Assembly: GCA_020631735.1 (NCBI GenBank)
Contig: CM036231.1
Span: 2,941,831 to 3,005,830 of the forward strand
DNA: 64,000 nucleotides
Direction of reading: 5' to 3'
From: Saccharum officinarum
Taxonomy: Eukaryota > Streptophyta > Magnoliopsida > Poales > Poaceae
Below the pieces are notes generated by a model. It saw only the letters and a program-made list of their open reading frames with translations. It made no database searches and was not told where the DNA came from. How positions within the stretch are numbered: the first letter of the stretch is position 1; each line of letters opens with the position of its first letter. The position numbers were made by a program, and so were the translations under genes. This document shows positions 1 to 10,598 of this stretch, one piece after another.

Positions 1-1372
1 GTGCTCTTTGCAAAGGCTTCAGTGTCTGCTTTGTTGCTTTGGCCTCTATCTTTGTGCTTGCTTGGAGTTGATGGGGGTGCTCTAGTGCGTTGCTGTAGAG
101 AAGCCGAAGTGCTCGTATTTGATCTTGTTTGATGTTTCAAAGGCTTTGGCGCAATTTGGACACTCATCGGAGGCGCTAGTCTTTAATCTTGATGCTTCTC
201 CAGAGGCCACAAAGCAATTTGAGCAAGCAACGGAGGTTGATGAAGCATATCTTGGACATTGCCTCCGCTAGCGCCTGGATTGCTTTGTTGTTGCCTTCGG
301 TCATGCAGAAGCAGCTGCACTCCCATTGAATGTGGTTGATGCCGAGTTGCGCCAAATGGTGTCTTCAGTTACGGGGGGATGTTATGAGTCTTCGTGCGAT
401 ACCCTCCCGCAACCTCTGACACTGACTGCTTGCTACCAGACTGTGGTCATACAACGCCCTGTGGAAGTTGTACAACACCATGCGTAAGATGCATACAACC
501 TCAACATGGCCTTCGTCGAGCTGCATGAGCTGCTGCAACTACGAGTCTTCGCACGATATCTTTTGTTTTCTTGCTTCTAAAGAAACTTCGGCCACCATGG
601 TCTTGTCGCCTTACTCCATGGTGTATTTGCTCTTGGTTGCCTTGACTTCCTCCTAGCGCTCTTCTAGGGTTAGGGATATGGTAATGCACTGACTGAGGCT
701 AGTGCAGAGGGAAGGGCATTGGGTTTTATAGTCTACTACTTGTACAATTTAATAAGTCTGGGTGGTTGACCGTGGTTTATTAGTTAGGTATGCTTTTAAA
801 GCCATATGATTTTGACAGATTTCCTTGTACTTGGCATATCTTTGATTCTTTTATTTTTATTGTACTTCATTCATTGCTACTTGGTGCCTGATATGTACAG
901 GTCTTCGCCAGGTATTCTTCTAGCCCGATGCCTATGACGAAGGTAGGTCTTTGTCGGGTTTGGTGGCCTTTTGGCTAGTTTTTGAGAAATCCTTGATGCC
1001 TAATTGTGGATAGGTCATTGTTAAGGACGAAGGTTGATTCAGCCACGGAGGTCATTCCACGCCTTAGAGCCTTCGGCTAAGGCAGTGGAAGGTCCTCTTT
1101 GCCGTGATTAGTTGTTGTCGAATGTTGTGGCTTGGTTGCTAGCCACTTTAGACCTTCTGTTTTCATAATGTTCTTAGGGGAGTTCCTCCTTATATCTTAG
1201 AGGGTTTTACATGGGTCCTGCCTCATTAAAAACCTCACCTCCGCTAGGAGCCGCCTTTGTGAGGAAAAGAATACAGTCCCTTTTTTAGGAAACTTCAAGA
1301 AAATGCTAAAGCTACAAAAATAAAAGTGAGGTGACCTTTGCTTATAGTTTCGCAGAGGCCACCCCTTTACAG
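1..1372 (-). other. Non-coding 3' region of the outer Tat element
   Basis: This stretch follows the integrase stop in element orientation. It contains no convincing ORF. The segment about 1200-1290 (an AT-rich PPT-like run, then 'ggaggtgaggtttttaatga' read on the minus strand) resembles the tract that follows IN in Tat elements. The 3' LTR is not recognisable by comparison with 28854-29531. Two small ORFs at 468-689 overlap on opposite strands and look like chance. Confidence 0.5.
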
Positions 1373-2635
1373 TTATACATAGAACCTACGCAAATTATCG
1401 ATGTTCCAGGTGCGAGTTGTTGTTTGACCTTTGCCATCTGTCAGGTAAAATGACCCCGGTCTTTTGGCGGCCTTCGCTGTGTATGGGCCTTCCCATTTGG
1501 GCTGGAGCTTTCCAGTACTGGCCACGTTGGGCTTCCTTCTTAGTACTAGGTCTCCATCCTGAATTAGCTTTCTGACCACTTGACTATCTCTCCACTTCCT
1601 GGTTTGTTCTTGATATTTGGCGATGTTTTCCATTGCTTCCAAACTTGAGCCTTCGATCGTTTCTTTGGAATATTCTTCATCTGTTGTCAAGGCATGTTTC
1701 ATCACTCGGAGGCTTTGATGCTTGATCTCTTTGGGTAGTGACACCTTTGGCAGTTCTTCTATCCATTTGCCTTTGTGGAGGTTGAATAAAGTTTTCAAGA
1801 TGGCTAAGAATACTATTCTATTAGCTCTTTCCACCGCTCCATTTGACTCTAGATGATAGACTGATGTGAAGGCTATCTTTGTAACTATGCTTTGGCAGAA
1901 TTCTTTGAACTTGTCTAAATCGAACTGTTTCCCATTGTCCATAGTTAAGGTTCTCAGTACTCCAAACCTGCAGATTATGTTCTGCCAAAAGAATTTTTTC
2001 ACTATCTCTAAGGTGATAGTTGCTAGTGGCTTGGCTTCAATCCATCTTGTGAAGTACTTGATTGCTACTACTATGAATTTATTCCCCCCTGCAAAGGTGG
2101 TAGTGGGCCAACCAGGTCCACGCCCCATCTTTGCAATGGCCAAGTGGGTGGGATGAGCTGTACTGCTGCCAAAGGCTTTGACTAATATGGGGATGTGGTC
2201 TGGCATGCTTCACATGTCTTAACAATCTGCTCTAAATCTTTGATGTGCGTGGGCCAATAGAATCCCTGTCTAATTGCCTTCGTAGACAATGCCCTTGGAC
2301 CAATGTGAGAGCCACACATCCCTGAATGGATTTCTTGGAGGAGCTCTTTGCCTTCGGCTCTGAGTTATGTACTTGAGCAATGGCTAGGCTACCCCTTTTT
2401 TGTACAAAATGTCATCCACAAGTATGTAACTTCTTGCTCTGGACGCTATTTTGGCTGTGCTTGCATCATCTTCTGAGTGATGGATGTTGTTCAGGTAATC
2501 TGTAATCAAATGCCTCCAGTCTTTAGATTCGGTGACTAGGATTGTTTTGAATGCTTTTGCGGTTATTTGGGATGCTGGTGCTTGCAATATTTGGTAGAAA
2601 GTTACTTCTAGAATGGGCGTGTTATTTGCTGCTGC
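1373..2635 (-). pseudogene. Integrase of the outer Tat element
   Basis: The frame 2206-1373 reads through the integrase core. Visible motifs are FIVVAIKYFTRWIEAKPL, the second Asp in TLTMDNGKQF, and the catalytic Glu region YHLESNGAVERANR, where the usual Pro-Gln is His-Leu. It ends in the C-terminal region WEGPYTAKAA...GSFYLTDGKG. The frame 2635-2384 upstream carries the linker between the second RNase H and IN (SYILVDDILYKKGV). A frameshift or stop region lies between the two pieces (2206-2384), where the zinc-binding part is degraded. The 5' side abuts the solo LTR inserted at 2636. Not functional. Confidence 0.8.
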
Positions 2636-5600
2636 TGTGGCAGAACCGCCCAAATTATATGGCTCGCATGTGCCTGTCATTGTCTTAAAGACCTCTGACT
2701 ACTGCACATGAGAGCCAGATAATCCTGTAGTCTATCGAATTTCCTTGGGGAACCCCAAATCATCCACATTTTACAACTTATACAGGATCAACAATGCAGT
2801 TGCCACAACATTACCACATTGATACAAAAAATTCATACATCGAAGTTGTAGAATATTTACAACATAGGGTTACAAAACATGTTTAAGTAAAACTTAACTT
2901 TAGATCCAAAAGATGAGTAGGATAGCGGAAGCAAATTAGAAGAAGCACCTAAGGCAGAAGAGACTTCTAGATCATGTTGAGCCCACCGACATGACCTTGA
3001 TTAGTAGCACAAGTCAGAGCCTGCAACAGGGGTTTAACAAACCTTGAGTACATGAGGGTACTCAACAAGACTTACCTGACTAAAAGAAAAGACTCCAAGG
3101 GCATGTAGGCTTTAAGGGATACAAGGGAAATCTGAAGCAAGATTCAAGAATAACTTTGCATAAAAGCTTACTACAAGTAGATCCTTACTTTCAATGTTTT
3201 AGCGGTGTATTAAGTCTGTCCATAGTATCCAGTTTGCACCTGATCTAAATCAATCGCTTCTTAAGCATTTCATCTCATTTCTTTGCATATCCATACCATA
3301 AGTAACCATGTTTCCATTGATTAGCTATGATGTAGACCGAAGATCAAGTTTCTCACTATCCGAGAGAGACGGTGATTTGAATCGATGTACATCCAGCTAG
3401 AGTAAACCTTAACCAGCATGATATATGCAGGTCCTGGACCTACATATATCAACCATTCCCTCAGATTCTCCAAAACATGAACGGGTTCATGCCACCCGAG
3501 AGCACAGTACTCCACCGCCCTACCCTATTCCAGTAGGGTGTGTACACGCTACTCTCGCTATCTCTCCACTCGCAGTGCGTGGTTGTCCTTTCACATAATG
3601 GAATAGCCGAGGTACTCAGGCTTACCGAGGGCATGCAATTAAGTACTTTCAATCTTGATCAGCAGGTCTACAATAGGAATGGTCCTTAATCGACACAGGC
3701 GGAGCACTACATCAAGACTCCATTCTTGATGCAAGCTAACACCCACTCAGTCTTGATTTAAACATCATCATTATCATGGTGTTCTCACGACCCATAAATG
3801 GAGCCGAGAAGAGCAAAGGTAATCCTATTTCTCGCGAATGATGAAATCATCATTCGACTTCTACTGAAGTCTAAGAATTACTAAGCATCAGAGATATCGA
3901 CCTACACAATAGTGGAGTGACAAGGAAGGATATCTAAAGTTCAAGGTAATCATGCAGCAATTGGGTATACAACCAATTCCTATTTTACTTAATGCACATA
4001 TTATAGGACTCGAGTTATAAAAGAATTTATAAACAACAAGGATGGGTTGTATGCTCCGGGGCTTGCCTGTGTTGAAGAGAAGGTTAGTTTCCACAGAGGA
4101 TCACAAAAGTTGGACTTGGCACCAACACCATGGATGGATGAACCTTCTCCAACACTTGCTCAGTGAAAACCTTCTCTCCCTCGTTTACTACATGTAAATA
4201 AAGGATGTATGCTTAAATGATAGAATGCATGGTATATGATGCATGATGAGAAGCATTCAAGTGCTTAACAGAAGATAAACAAAGTTAAGAAAGTTGAGTA
4301 CAACTTTCCTTCACTAAACAATTAAGTTAATTACTCACAAAGCAACATTTTTGTTTATCATTAACAAATTAACTATGAGTACATAATCACGTAATGTAAT
4401 TGTCATGGAACAACAAGAGTTTAGTATTCAAAGGTTCACAATCAACTTCAAAAGTTCACTCAAATCATTTTGTGATTAAACCTAATCAATTAAGCATTTA
4501 GTAATTAATTAATTAAGGCATGTAACTAAGTGGGCAATTTATTTTTATCCAAACAGTAACAAACTTTTTGTGATGGTAATTTACAGCATGAATATCAGCC
4601 ACAAGATTTTTCATAATTTTAGCATGCATATTTTTAGCTACACAAAAATAACAAGCATCACATAAAGTATTTTTACATTCTTCACCCTACAAAAAGTAAT
4701 GTTTTATATCAATAAATATTATTATTAGATAGAGCACATTTTTACAAAACCAACAAAATTGGTTTCATTTTTTTATCATTTTCCTACATTTAGTTATGCA
4801 TTTTATAAGAAACAACACTTAAAAACATTTTTTTGAAAATACCAAAAGGATTTTAATTCTTTTCTCACTCACCCTCCCTCTACCGTCTCTCACTGACTTG
4901 CGGGCCAGGGTCAAACTGACCCTGCCCAGCCTTGACCGCGCGGGTCACTGGCGAGTACGCCACAAATCTCGCCGGCGGCGAGACCTCTGGCCCTGGCGCT
5001 GGCACCTGTGTGTTCCCCAACCCCACCCGCACAAGCCTAGGCTAGCGGTTTAACAAAAGAGAGCTCGCAGCGAGCTTGGCTGCGACCATGGTGGCTTGGC
5101 AGCACACAACATGGCAACACGGTGGCGGACCAGCGGCTCCAGCGCGAGACTGGCCTGGCTGTGGTTAGAGAAAGCAAGGCGGAGCTCACCGTAACCCTCC
5201 CGGCTAGATGGTTGAAGCGGAGACAGCTTAGGTGAGGCTGCTGGCGTGTGTTGGTATAAATAAATGCACACTCTACTTTATCCGCAAGCGCACAGATAAC
5301 GTCTACCGATGTAGCACTTCACCAGGATGACCCAGTTTTAATATCGAACCCAAAGGAACGGAGTATGGTCTTCTTAAGTCTTAAGCTCTAATCCTTGAGT
5401 AGCTATCAAGGACTGAGAATTTTGAAGGTAGAGGGGATCACTAAGGTTGTCTAATTCTACTTCAAGTATGAAATGCTAATAGTGTTCTTGATAGGGAAAT
5501 TGTCATAGGAGGTCATAAGCAGAGTATGAATTCTCCTACCAATAAATTATCCTGCTAGTCCTACAAACGGGATAATGGGATATAGAAGAATCAACAAGGC

Positions 5601-7554
5601 TATAAGAGTCACCCTTGCAAACTACCACTGAAATCCAGAATATAGGGTACATTCATGAGCTATCAAGTCTAAGCACCGCGCTTACACCCTCTAACTCATC
5701 TAATCCTAGCGCTACTAGAATTAAAGTTCTCAAATGAGTCACAAACCTCAAGAACAATATGAACAATAAGAACAACTTGAAAATAGACGTTGATTACCAG
5801 AGAGATCTAGATGCAAGATCTTGAAGAACTTGAATCCACAGGTACAAGATGTTCAAGAAGATCCGATAGGCCGGAGCTCCTTCTAAATCTCCTCCTCTTC
5901 TCTCTCTCTCTTCTAGTTCTAATTTAAGACTAGATTCTATTCCTAAACTAGAGGGAGAACTAGTCTTCTTCTTGATCGCTGGCTCTTCAATCCTTCTCCT
6001 ATGATTTCTAATTCTATTGGAGGTTCTGATCTGGAGAGATTGAATGAGGCCTAGGGGTCTGGAGGCCGCTTTATATAGCCCTGGGGGATCAACCGTGACC
6101 CTTGGATGAAACCGACCTTCACGTAGGGTTGAGATGCATCATAGGAGGCGGTAGAGGCAGCTTGCAAAGGAAGGAGCCATGGCGGCGTGGGGGGAGGCTG
6201 GCCGGCCTAGGGTTAGGGCCGATCGGCCCCACCTAGCAGCAGGTCGAGGTGGGCCGCCTTGTGGAGTCCTCTAGTGTCTTCTAGAATGTCCTTGCGTGGT
6301 CGTGACATGGAGATAAGTCCGATAGGCGTGGGTTCCTTCTCATGGAAGATATCCTTTTCCTGCATTTTCCTGTTTAACCCCTGAAAAATCACAATTCACC
6401 AAAACTCATAAAAATTGTCAGTAGAACCCCTATTCTAGGGTGGGAATCATATTTTTATCCTTTTTATATGTTTAGTTGATGGTTTATAATGATAGTTAAT
6501 TACCGTCAACAGCATGGAAGGCGGAGGCAGCGGCGGTGAACTAGAGGCGAGCTCATGTTATGACATGACCTGTGCACGAAACGAGCAACCGGCGAGCTTA
6601 TGAGCTTTGTGGTACAACGGTGAGCACAAAGCATAGGATAAAAGGGAGAGAGCACTGCTGCAGATGGCCGGCCACGACGAGGCGGCCATGGCGGCACGCA
6701 TGACCGGCCGCGAGGAAGAAGACGGCTCTTGGCCAGCTCCAACGGAGAGGAACGGCACGAGCGGTCTCTGATGATGCACAAAGATGAAGCATGGCTAGCA
6801 GCAAGATAGAGCGGACAGAGATGGCATGACGGCGGTGAATTTGGCTAGCGCACATTGGCTGTGTAGCGGCAAAGCAGAGGAGGAAAAGAGCAAGAGCGGC
6901 GGTGGCTTCGCGTGAAAACGGCAAGGCAGGGCACGGGCGAGCCTTCTAGCAACTGCGTGAGCTTGCCCACGCGGATGGCCATGCGTCCAGGCGCGAGAAG
7001 GCGCGGGAACGGCCATGGCAATACCGGTGACAGTGAGAGAGAGGAGAGGAGAAAGGAAAATAGAGTACGTCTGTTACTGTAACTACTAAAACCACCTCAT
7101 TCTTCCATTTTTTAAAATTACTCACAATTTCATATGGAAACTTCAAAAACTTGCAACATGAAAGTTGTTCAAAATAAGGAGAGCTACAACTTTGCTTTTG
7201 GGCTCACCTCCAAATTCCAAGCAGTTTTGAAATTGAATTTTTAAATTTTGAACTTGAAGTTAGGGTGAATAAATAATTAATTTACAAATTTGGTATTTAA
7301 TTAGTGATTAAGCATTAATCAACAATACATCCATCAAAATCATTTCAAATTAAAATTTTCATACCAAAATTTCACAAAGAGCCTTAATTAATTTTGTTGT
7401 CTAACATTTCATGTAACATATAAACACAACCTATGCAACATATACATGAAATATTGGAAACATGAAATGCACTATTGTCATGATTCTTAATAATTATGCT
7501 TCATGATGCTCATGATTAGGGATTTGTTAATTTCATAACATCTAGGATGTTACA
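2636..7554 (-). mobile_element. Diverged Tekay-like solo LTR
   Basis: It begins TGTGGCAGAACCGCCCAAATTATA and ends GATGTTACA. This matches, with divergence, the ends and several internal blocks of the LTRs at 10599 and 22035 (for example 'gatttgaatcga...atccagct' near 3371-3400 and 'ccggggcttgcct' near 4056). It separates the second RNase H from integrase in the outer element, whose coding sense resumes at 7555. No matching 5-bp duplication is visible (gctgc before, cttta after), so it may derive from inter-element recombination or be older than the visible flanks. Orientation is inferred from similarity to the young element. Confidence 0.7.
5249..6511. mobile_element. Solo LTR of another family nested in the 2636-7554 LTR
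   Basis: A 1263-bp block starts TGTTGGTATAAATAAATG and ends TTACCGTCAACA, giving short TG...CA inverted ends. It is flanked by GCGTG (5244-5248) and GCATG (6512-6516), a 5-bp duplication with one transition. It contains no ORF of note. The flanking solo LTR continues on both sides. Superfamily cannot be told from an LTR alone. Confidence 0.75.
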
Positions 7555-8040
7555 CTTTACTAGCTCATCTACTTCTGTGTTTTCTGCTCATAGTATATAC
7601 TTTAGGGTGAATCCCTGGAACCTTCGCTCAAGTGCCCTTACTGTGGCCAAATATTTGGCCAGCTCCGGTTCTCTTGCGACATATTCTTTTTCAACTTGTC
7701 CTGACTTGGGAGTCTATTTTTGCTAATACAGTCTTTGCGTCGAGTGACTTTGCCTTGTTGAGGCCTAGTATGAGGCCTTCATATTCTACTATGTTATTTG
7801 TTGCTTTGAATTCCATTCTTGCTTCATACTTTGTGCGAAGGCCTGATGGTGCTATCAAAACGGTGGAGGCCCCACCTCCCAGGTGTCCCCATGCTCCATC
7901 TATGTAGAGTGTCTAGATTTGGGGTTGAGGTTGCAGGGTTTGATGTGCCGAAGGTGTCCAGTCTGCCATAAAGTCTGCTACTGCTTGGGATTTGACTGCT
8001 ATTCTTGACACATAGCTGATCTCAAACTGGATAATTTTGT
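7555..8040 (-). pseudogene. Second (archaeal-type) RNase H of the outer Tat element
   Basis: Minus-strand translation of about 7930-7640 shows an RNase H start (TLYIDGAWGHLGGGAS) followed by KYEARMEFKATNNIVEYEGL, the Asp and Glu core positions of the extra RNase H found in Tat elements. Stops follow toward 7600. The frame ends at the inserted solo LTR at 7554, and the reading sense resumes at 2635. The plus-strand ORF at 7632-7907 is a shadow of this domain. Confidence 0.7.
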
Positions 8041-8982
8041 TGCCCACTTTCCTATTCTTTCGGAGGCTTCTTTATTATTGAATATATCTCTGAGCGGTTA
8101 CAAAGAAGGCACTGTGATCTCATGTGCTTGGAAGTAGTGCTTTAACTTTCTTGATGAGATGAGTACAGCATATGCAATTTTTTGAATTTTTATGTAGTTC
8201 AGCTTTGCTCCTGATAGGGCTTCTGAGATATAGTAGATAGGCTGTTGAATGACCCTCAACCCTTCTTCTTTCTCCTGAACAAGTACGCCACTAACTGCAT
8301 GGTCGGAGGCTGCCACATATAATAGTAGTGGAGCCTCCAAATCCGGTACTGCTACTAAGAGTTTGCTAGCCATGTAGTTTTTTAAGTTGCTGGAAGGCCT
8401 CTGATTGCTCTTGTCCCTATTCCACCTTATCTCCGCCTCTCATAGCTTTGAAAAATGGAAGGTTGCGCTCTGTTGATTTTGAGATGAATTTGTTCAATGC
8501 TGCTATTCTTCCAGTGAGTTTTTGCACTTCCTTTTTGGTTGACGGCTCCACCATTGAGATTATAGCCTTCGTCTTCACTGGGTTAGCTCGAATACTTTCG
8601 GGTCCTATGATGTACCTAAGCATCTTTCTTTGGCTAACACCGAAAACGCACTTGTCTGGGTTTAGCTTTAGTCCTACTTCCCTGAGGTTGGTGAACATTT
8701 CCTTTAGATCTGTTATATGATCTTCCTCATTCTTGCTCATTACCACAATGTCATCAACATAAGCTATGATGTTTTTCTGTAGTTGTGGCCCAAGGACTGC
8801 CTTCATCATTCTAGCGAAGGTCGAGCCTGCATTTTTTTAGCCCTTTGGGCAATCTGGTGTAACAATAAGTTTCGAAGGGAGTAGTGAAACTTGTCTTCTC
8901 CTCATCTTCTTTATTGAGCCAGATCTGGTGATATCTGGAAAAGCAGTCTCGTAGGGAGAAGCGCTTGAATCTTGCTGCCTTA
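8041..8982 (-). pseudogene. RT palm/thumb and RNase H of the outer Tat element
   Basis: The frame 8982-8811 gives the RT segment FSLRDCFSRYHQIWLNKEDE...FTTPFETYCYTRLPKGLK. After a frameshift, 8809-8417 carries the catalytic IIAYVDDIVVMS box and the thumb. Frame 8373-8098 is RNase H (LLLYVAASDHAVSGVL...YYISEALSGAKLNY). The three pieces are in order but in different frames. The 5' end is cut by the hAT element at 8991. RT-RNase H copied element RNA into DNA while the element was active. Confidence 0.8.
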
Positions 8983-8990
8983 TCGATGGA

Positions 8991-9729
8991 TAGGCCTAGA
9001 CGAAAAACTCGTAACTCGCTAGCTTGCTCAACTCGCTCGTTAGTGGCTCGGCTCGAGCTTGGCTCATTTGAATTTTTGAACAAGCTGAGCAACACTTTAG
9101 CTCAGTTAATTAACAAGCCAGCTCGATTCAGCTCGTGAGCCGCTCGTGAGCAAAAACGAGCCATGGTAAATTAGATGACAGCAACTTGAATCAGCCCATA
9201 TATGGCATGGCCCATTGGCCCAATATGATAAAACCCTAGCCCCCAACTCCCACGCTCCCACCCCTAGATGCTAGACTTCCCCCATCCGTCGTTCTGCACA
9301 GGCATAGCCATAAACGCATGCACGCTCGGCTGTTCCCCTCCTGAGCCACTGCACGCAGCACACGCGTAAGTCGCCTGGCACCTGCTACTCGCTAGGGCCT
9401 TGCAATCGTAACTTTGCTTACTCCCTTGCAAGCCAACACACAGCAGCAAGCATTAGCTTTTGTTTTTTTCTTGATTTCCCCAAACCAGCATCAAATCATC
9501 CATCTTCTTATTTATTTTGCTTCTCCCAAATCAGTACTCATCTTTATCTTTTGCTAGATGAATAACCTTAACAGGATGGAAAAAATTTAAGTTAGCTTGC
9601 GAGCCAAACGAGCCATCTTGAGCTACCAAGTGAGCTGAGCCGAGCTGAGCTTCTAGCTCATTAGTATAACGAGCCGAGCCATAACGAGCCGAGCTATAAC
9701 AAGCCGAGCTGGCTTGATATCTAGCCCTA
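8991..9729. mobile_element. Non-autonomous hAT element (739 bp)
   Basis: The ends are TAGGCCTAGA and (reverse complement) TAGGGCTAGA, 9 of 10 matching. They are flanked by 8-bp duplications TCGATGGA (8983-8990) and TCGACGGA (9730-9737), one mismatch. Subterminal zones are packed with GAGC/GCTCG words (for example about 9009-9165 and 9599-9715), as expected for hAT transposase sites. No transposase ORF is present. It interrupts RT of the outer element. Confidence 0.85.
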
Positions 9730-9737
9730 TCGACGGA

Positions 9738-10239
9738 TGTATCTATCCTTGGTAGCGGAAACAGGTCTTTCTTGCATGCCTTGTTCAGATCTATGAAGTC
9801 TATGCATATTCTCATCTTTTCATTTTTCTTTAGCATTAGCACTACATTTGCCAACCATTCTGAGTACTTGACTTCTCTTATGACGTTTTCTTCTAGTGGC
9901 CTCTGTACTTTGGCCTTTGCTACTAAGATTCTATCCTCCGACATTTTCCTTTGTCGCTGCTTCCTTGGCTTCATTTTGGGGTTGATGTCAAGGGAGTGTT
10001 ATATAATATCCCTGCTGACTCCTTTCAGGTCGAAGGCTGACCAGACGAAGATGTCTTTGTTCTTGGCTAAAGTTTCTATAAGTTCTATTTCTTCTGCCTT
10101 CGACAAGTCGGCTCCGATGGTGACCTTTCTGTCTAGGACTAAATCTTCCAATGGTACTGACTTTGTTTCTTCTTGATCTTTGAGATCAGTTTTGCCCTTC
10201 AGCATGTCCAGAGGCTCTGGCTCAGTGTTCTTAGCTGAA
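9738..10239 (-). pseudogene. Protease-RT linker and RT N-terminus of the outer Tat element
   Basis: Frame 10205-9999 (DLVLDRKVTIGADLSKAEEI...NKDIFVWSAFDLKGVSRDII) is the linker typical of Tat polyproteins. Frame 9974-9738 continues with the RT fingers (LEENVIREVKYSEWLANVVL and RICIDFIDLNKACKKDLFPL). Two frames are needed, so at least one frameshift lies near 9974-10000. It is cut at 9737 by the target duplication of the hAT insertion. Confidence 0.75.
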
Positions 10240-10598
10240 TCAATGGAGTTGATGTTTCATTGTGACTTGTAGATAGCTCTCTCTATGTTTCTTGCCTCTT
10301 TTCTGACTGCCATGTATTGTGATGGTGCCGTGCAAAGCTGACATTTTCATGCACAAGTAACCCATATGGATGGTTGTATTGAACTTGTTTGCAAACCCTC
10401 TGCCAAAGATGGCGTTGTACGGGTAATAGAGGTCTACTACGTCGAAGGTCACGTATTCTGTTCTTGCATTTTCCTGGCCTCCGAACGAAACTGGTAGGGA
10501 TATTTTTCCTAATGCATCAATCCTCTTTCCTCCAAAACCAATTAGCAGTGAATCCGAAGGCTGTAGTTCACTTTTGCTTAGTTTCATCTGGTCGAAGG
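10240..10598 (-). pseudogene. C-terminal half of the outer Tat protease
   Basis: Frame 10587-10240 shows LLIGFGGKRIDALGKISLPV and FDVVDLYYPYNAIFGRGFAN, the flap/core half of a Tat retropepsin. The N-terminal half with the catalytic Asp is 16 kb away at 26763-26990 because the young chromovirus inserted between the halves. The duplicated GAAGG at 10594-10598 is the host copy on this side. Confidence 0.8.

Noticed and set aside
5050..5271. Small ORFs around 5050-7146 on the minus strand
   Set aside because: They lie within solo LTR sequence, overlap each other in several frames and show no domain.
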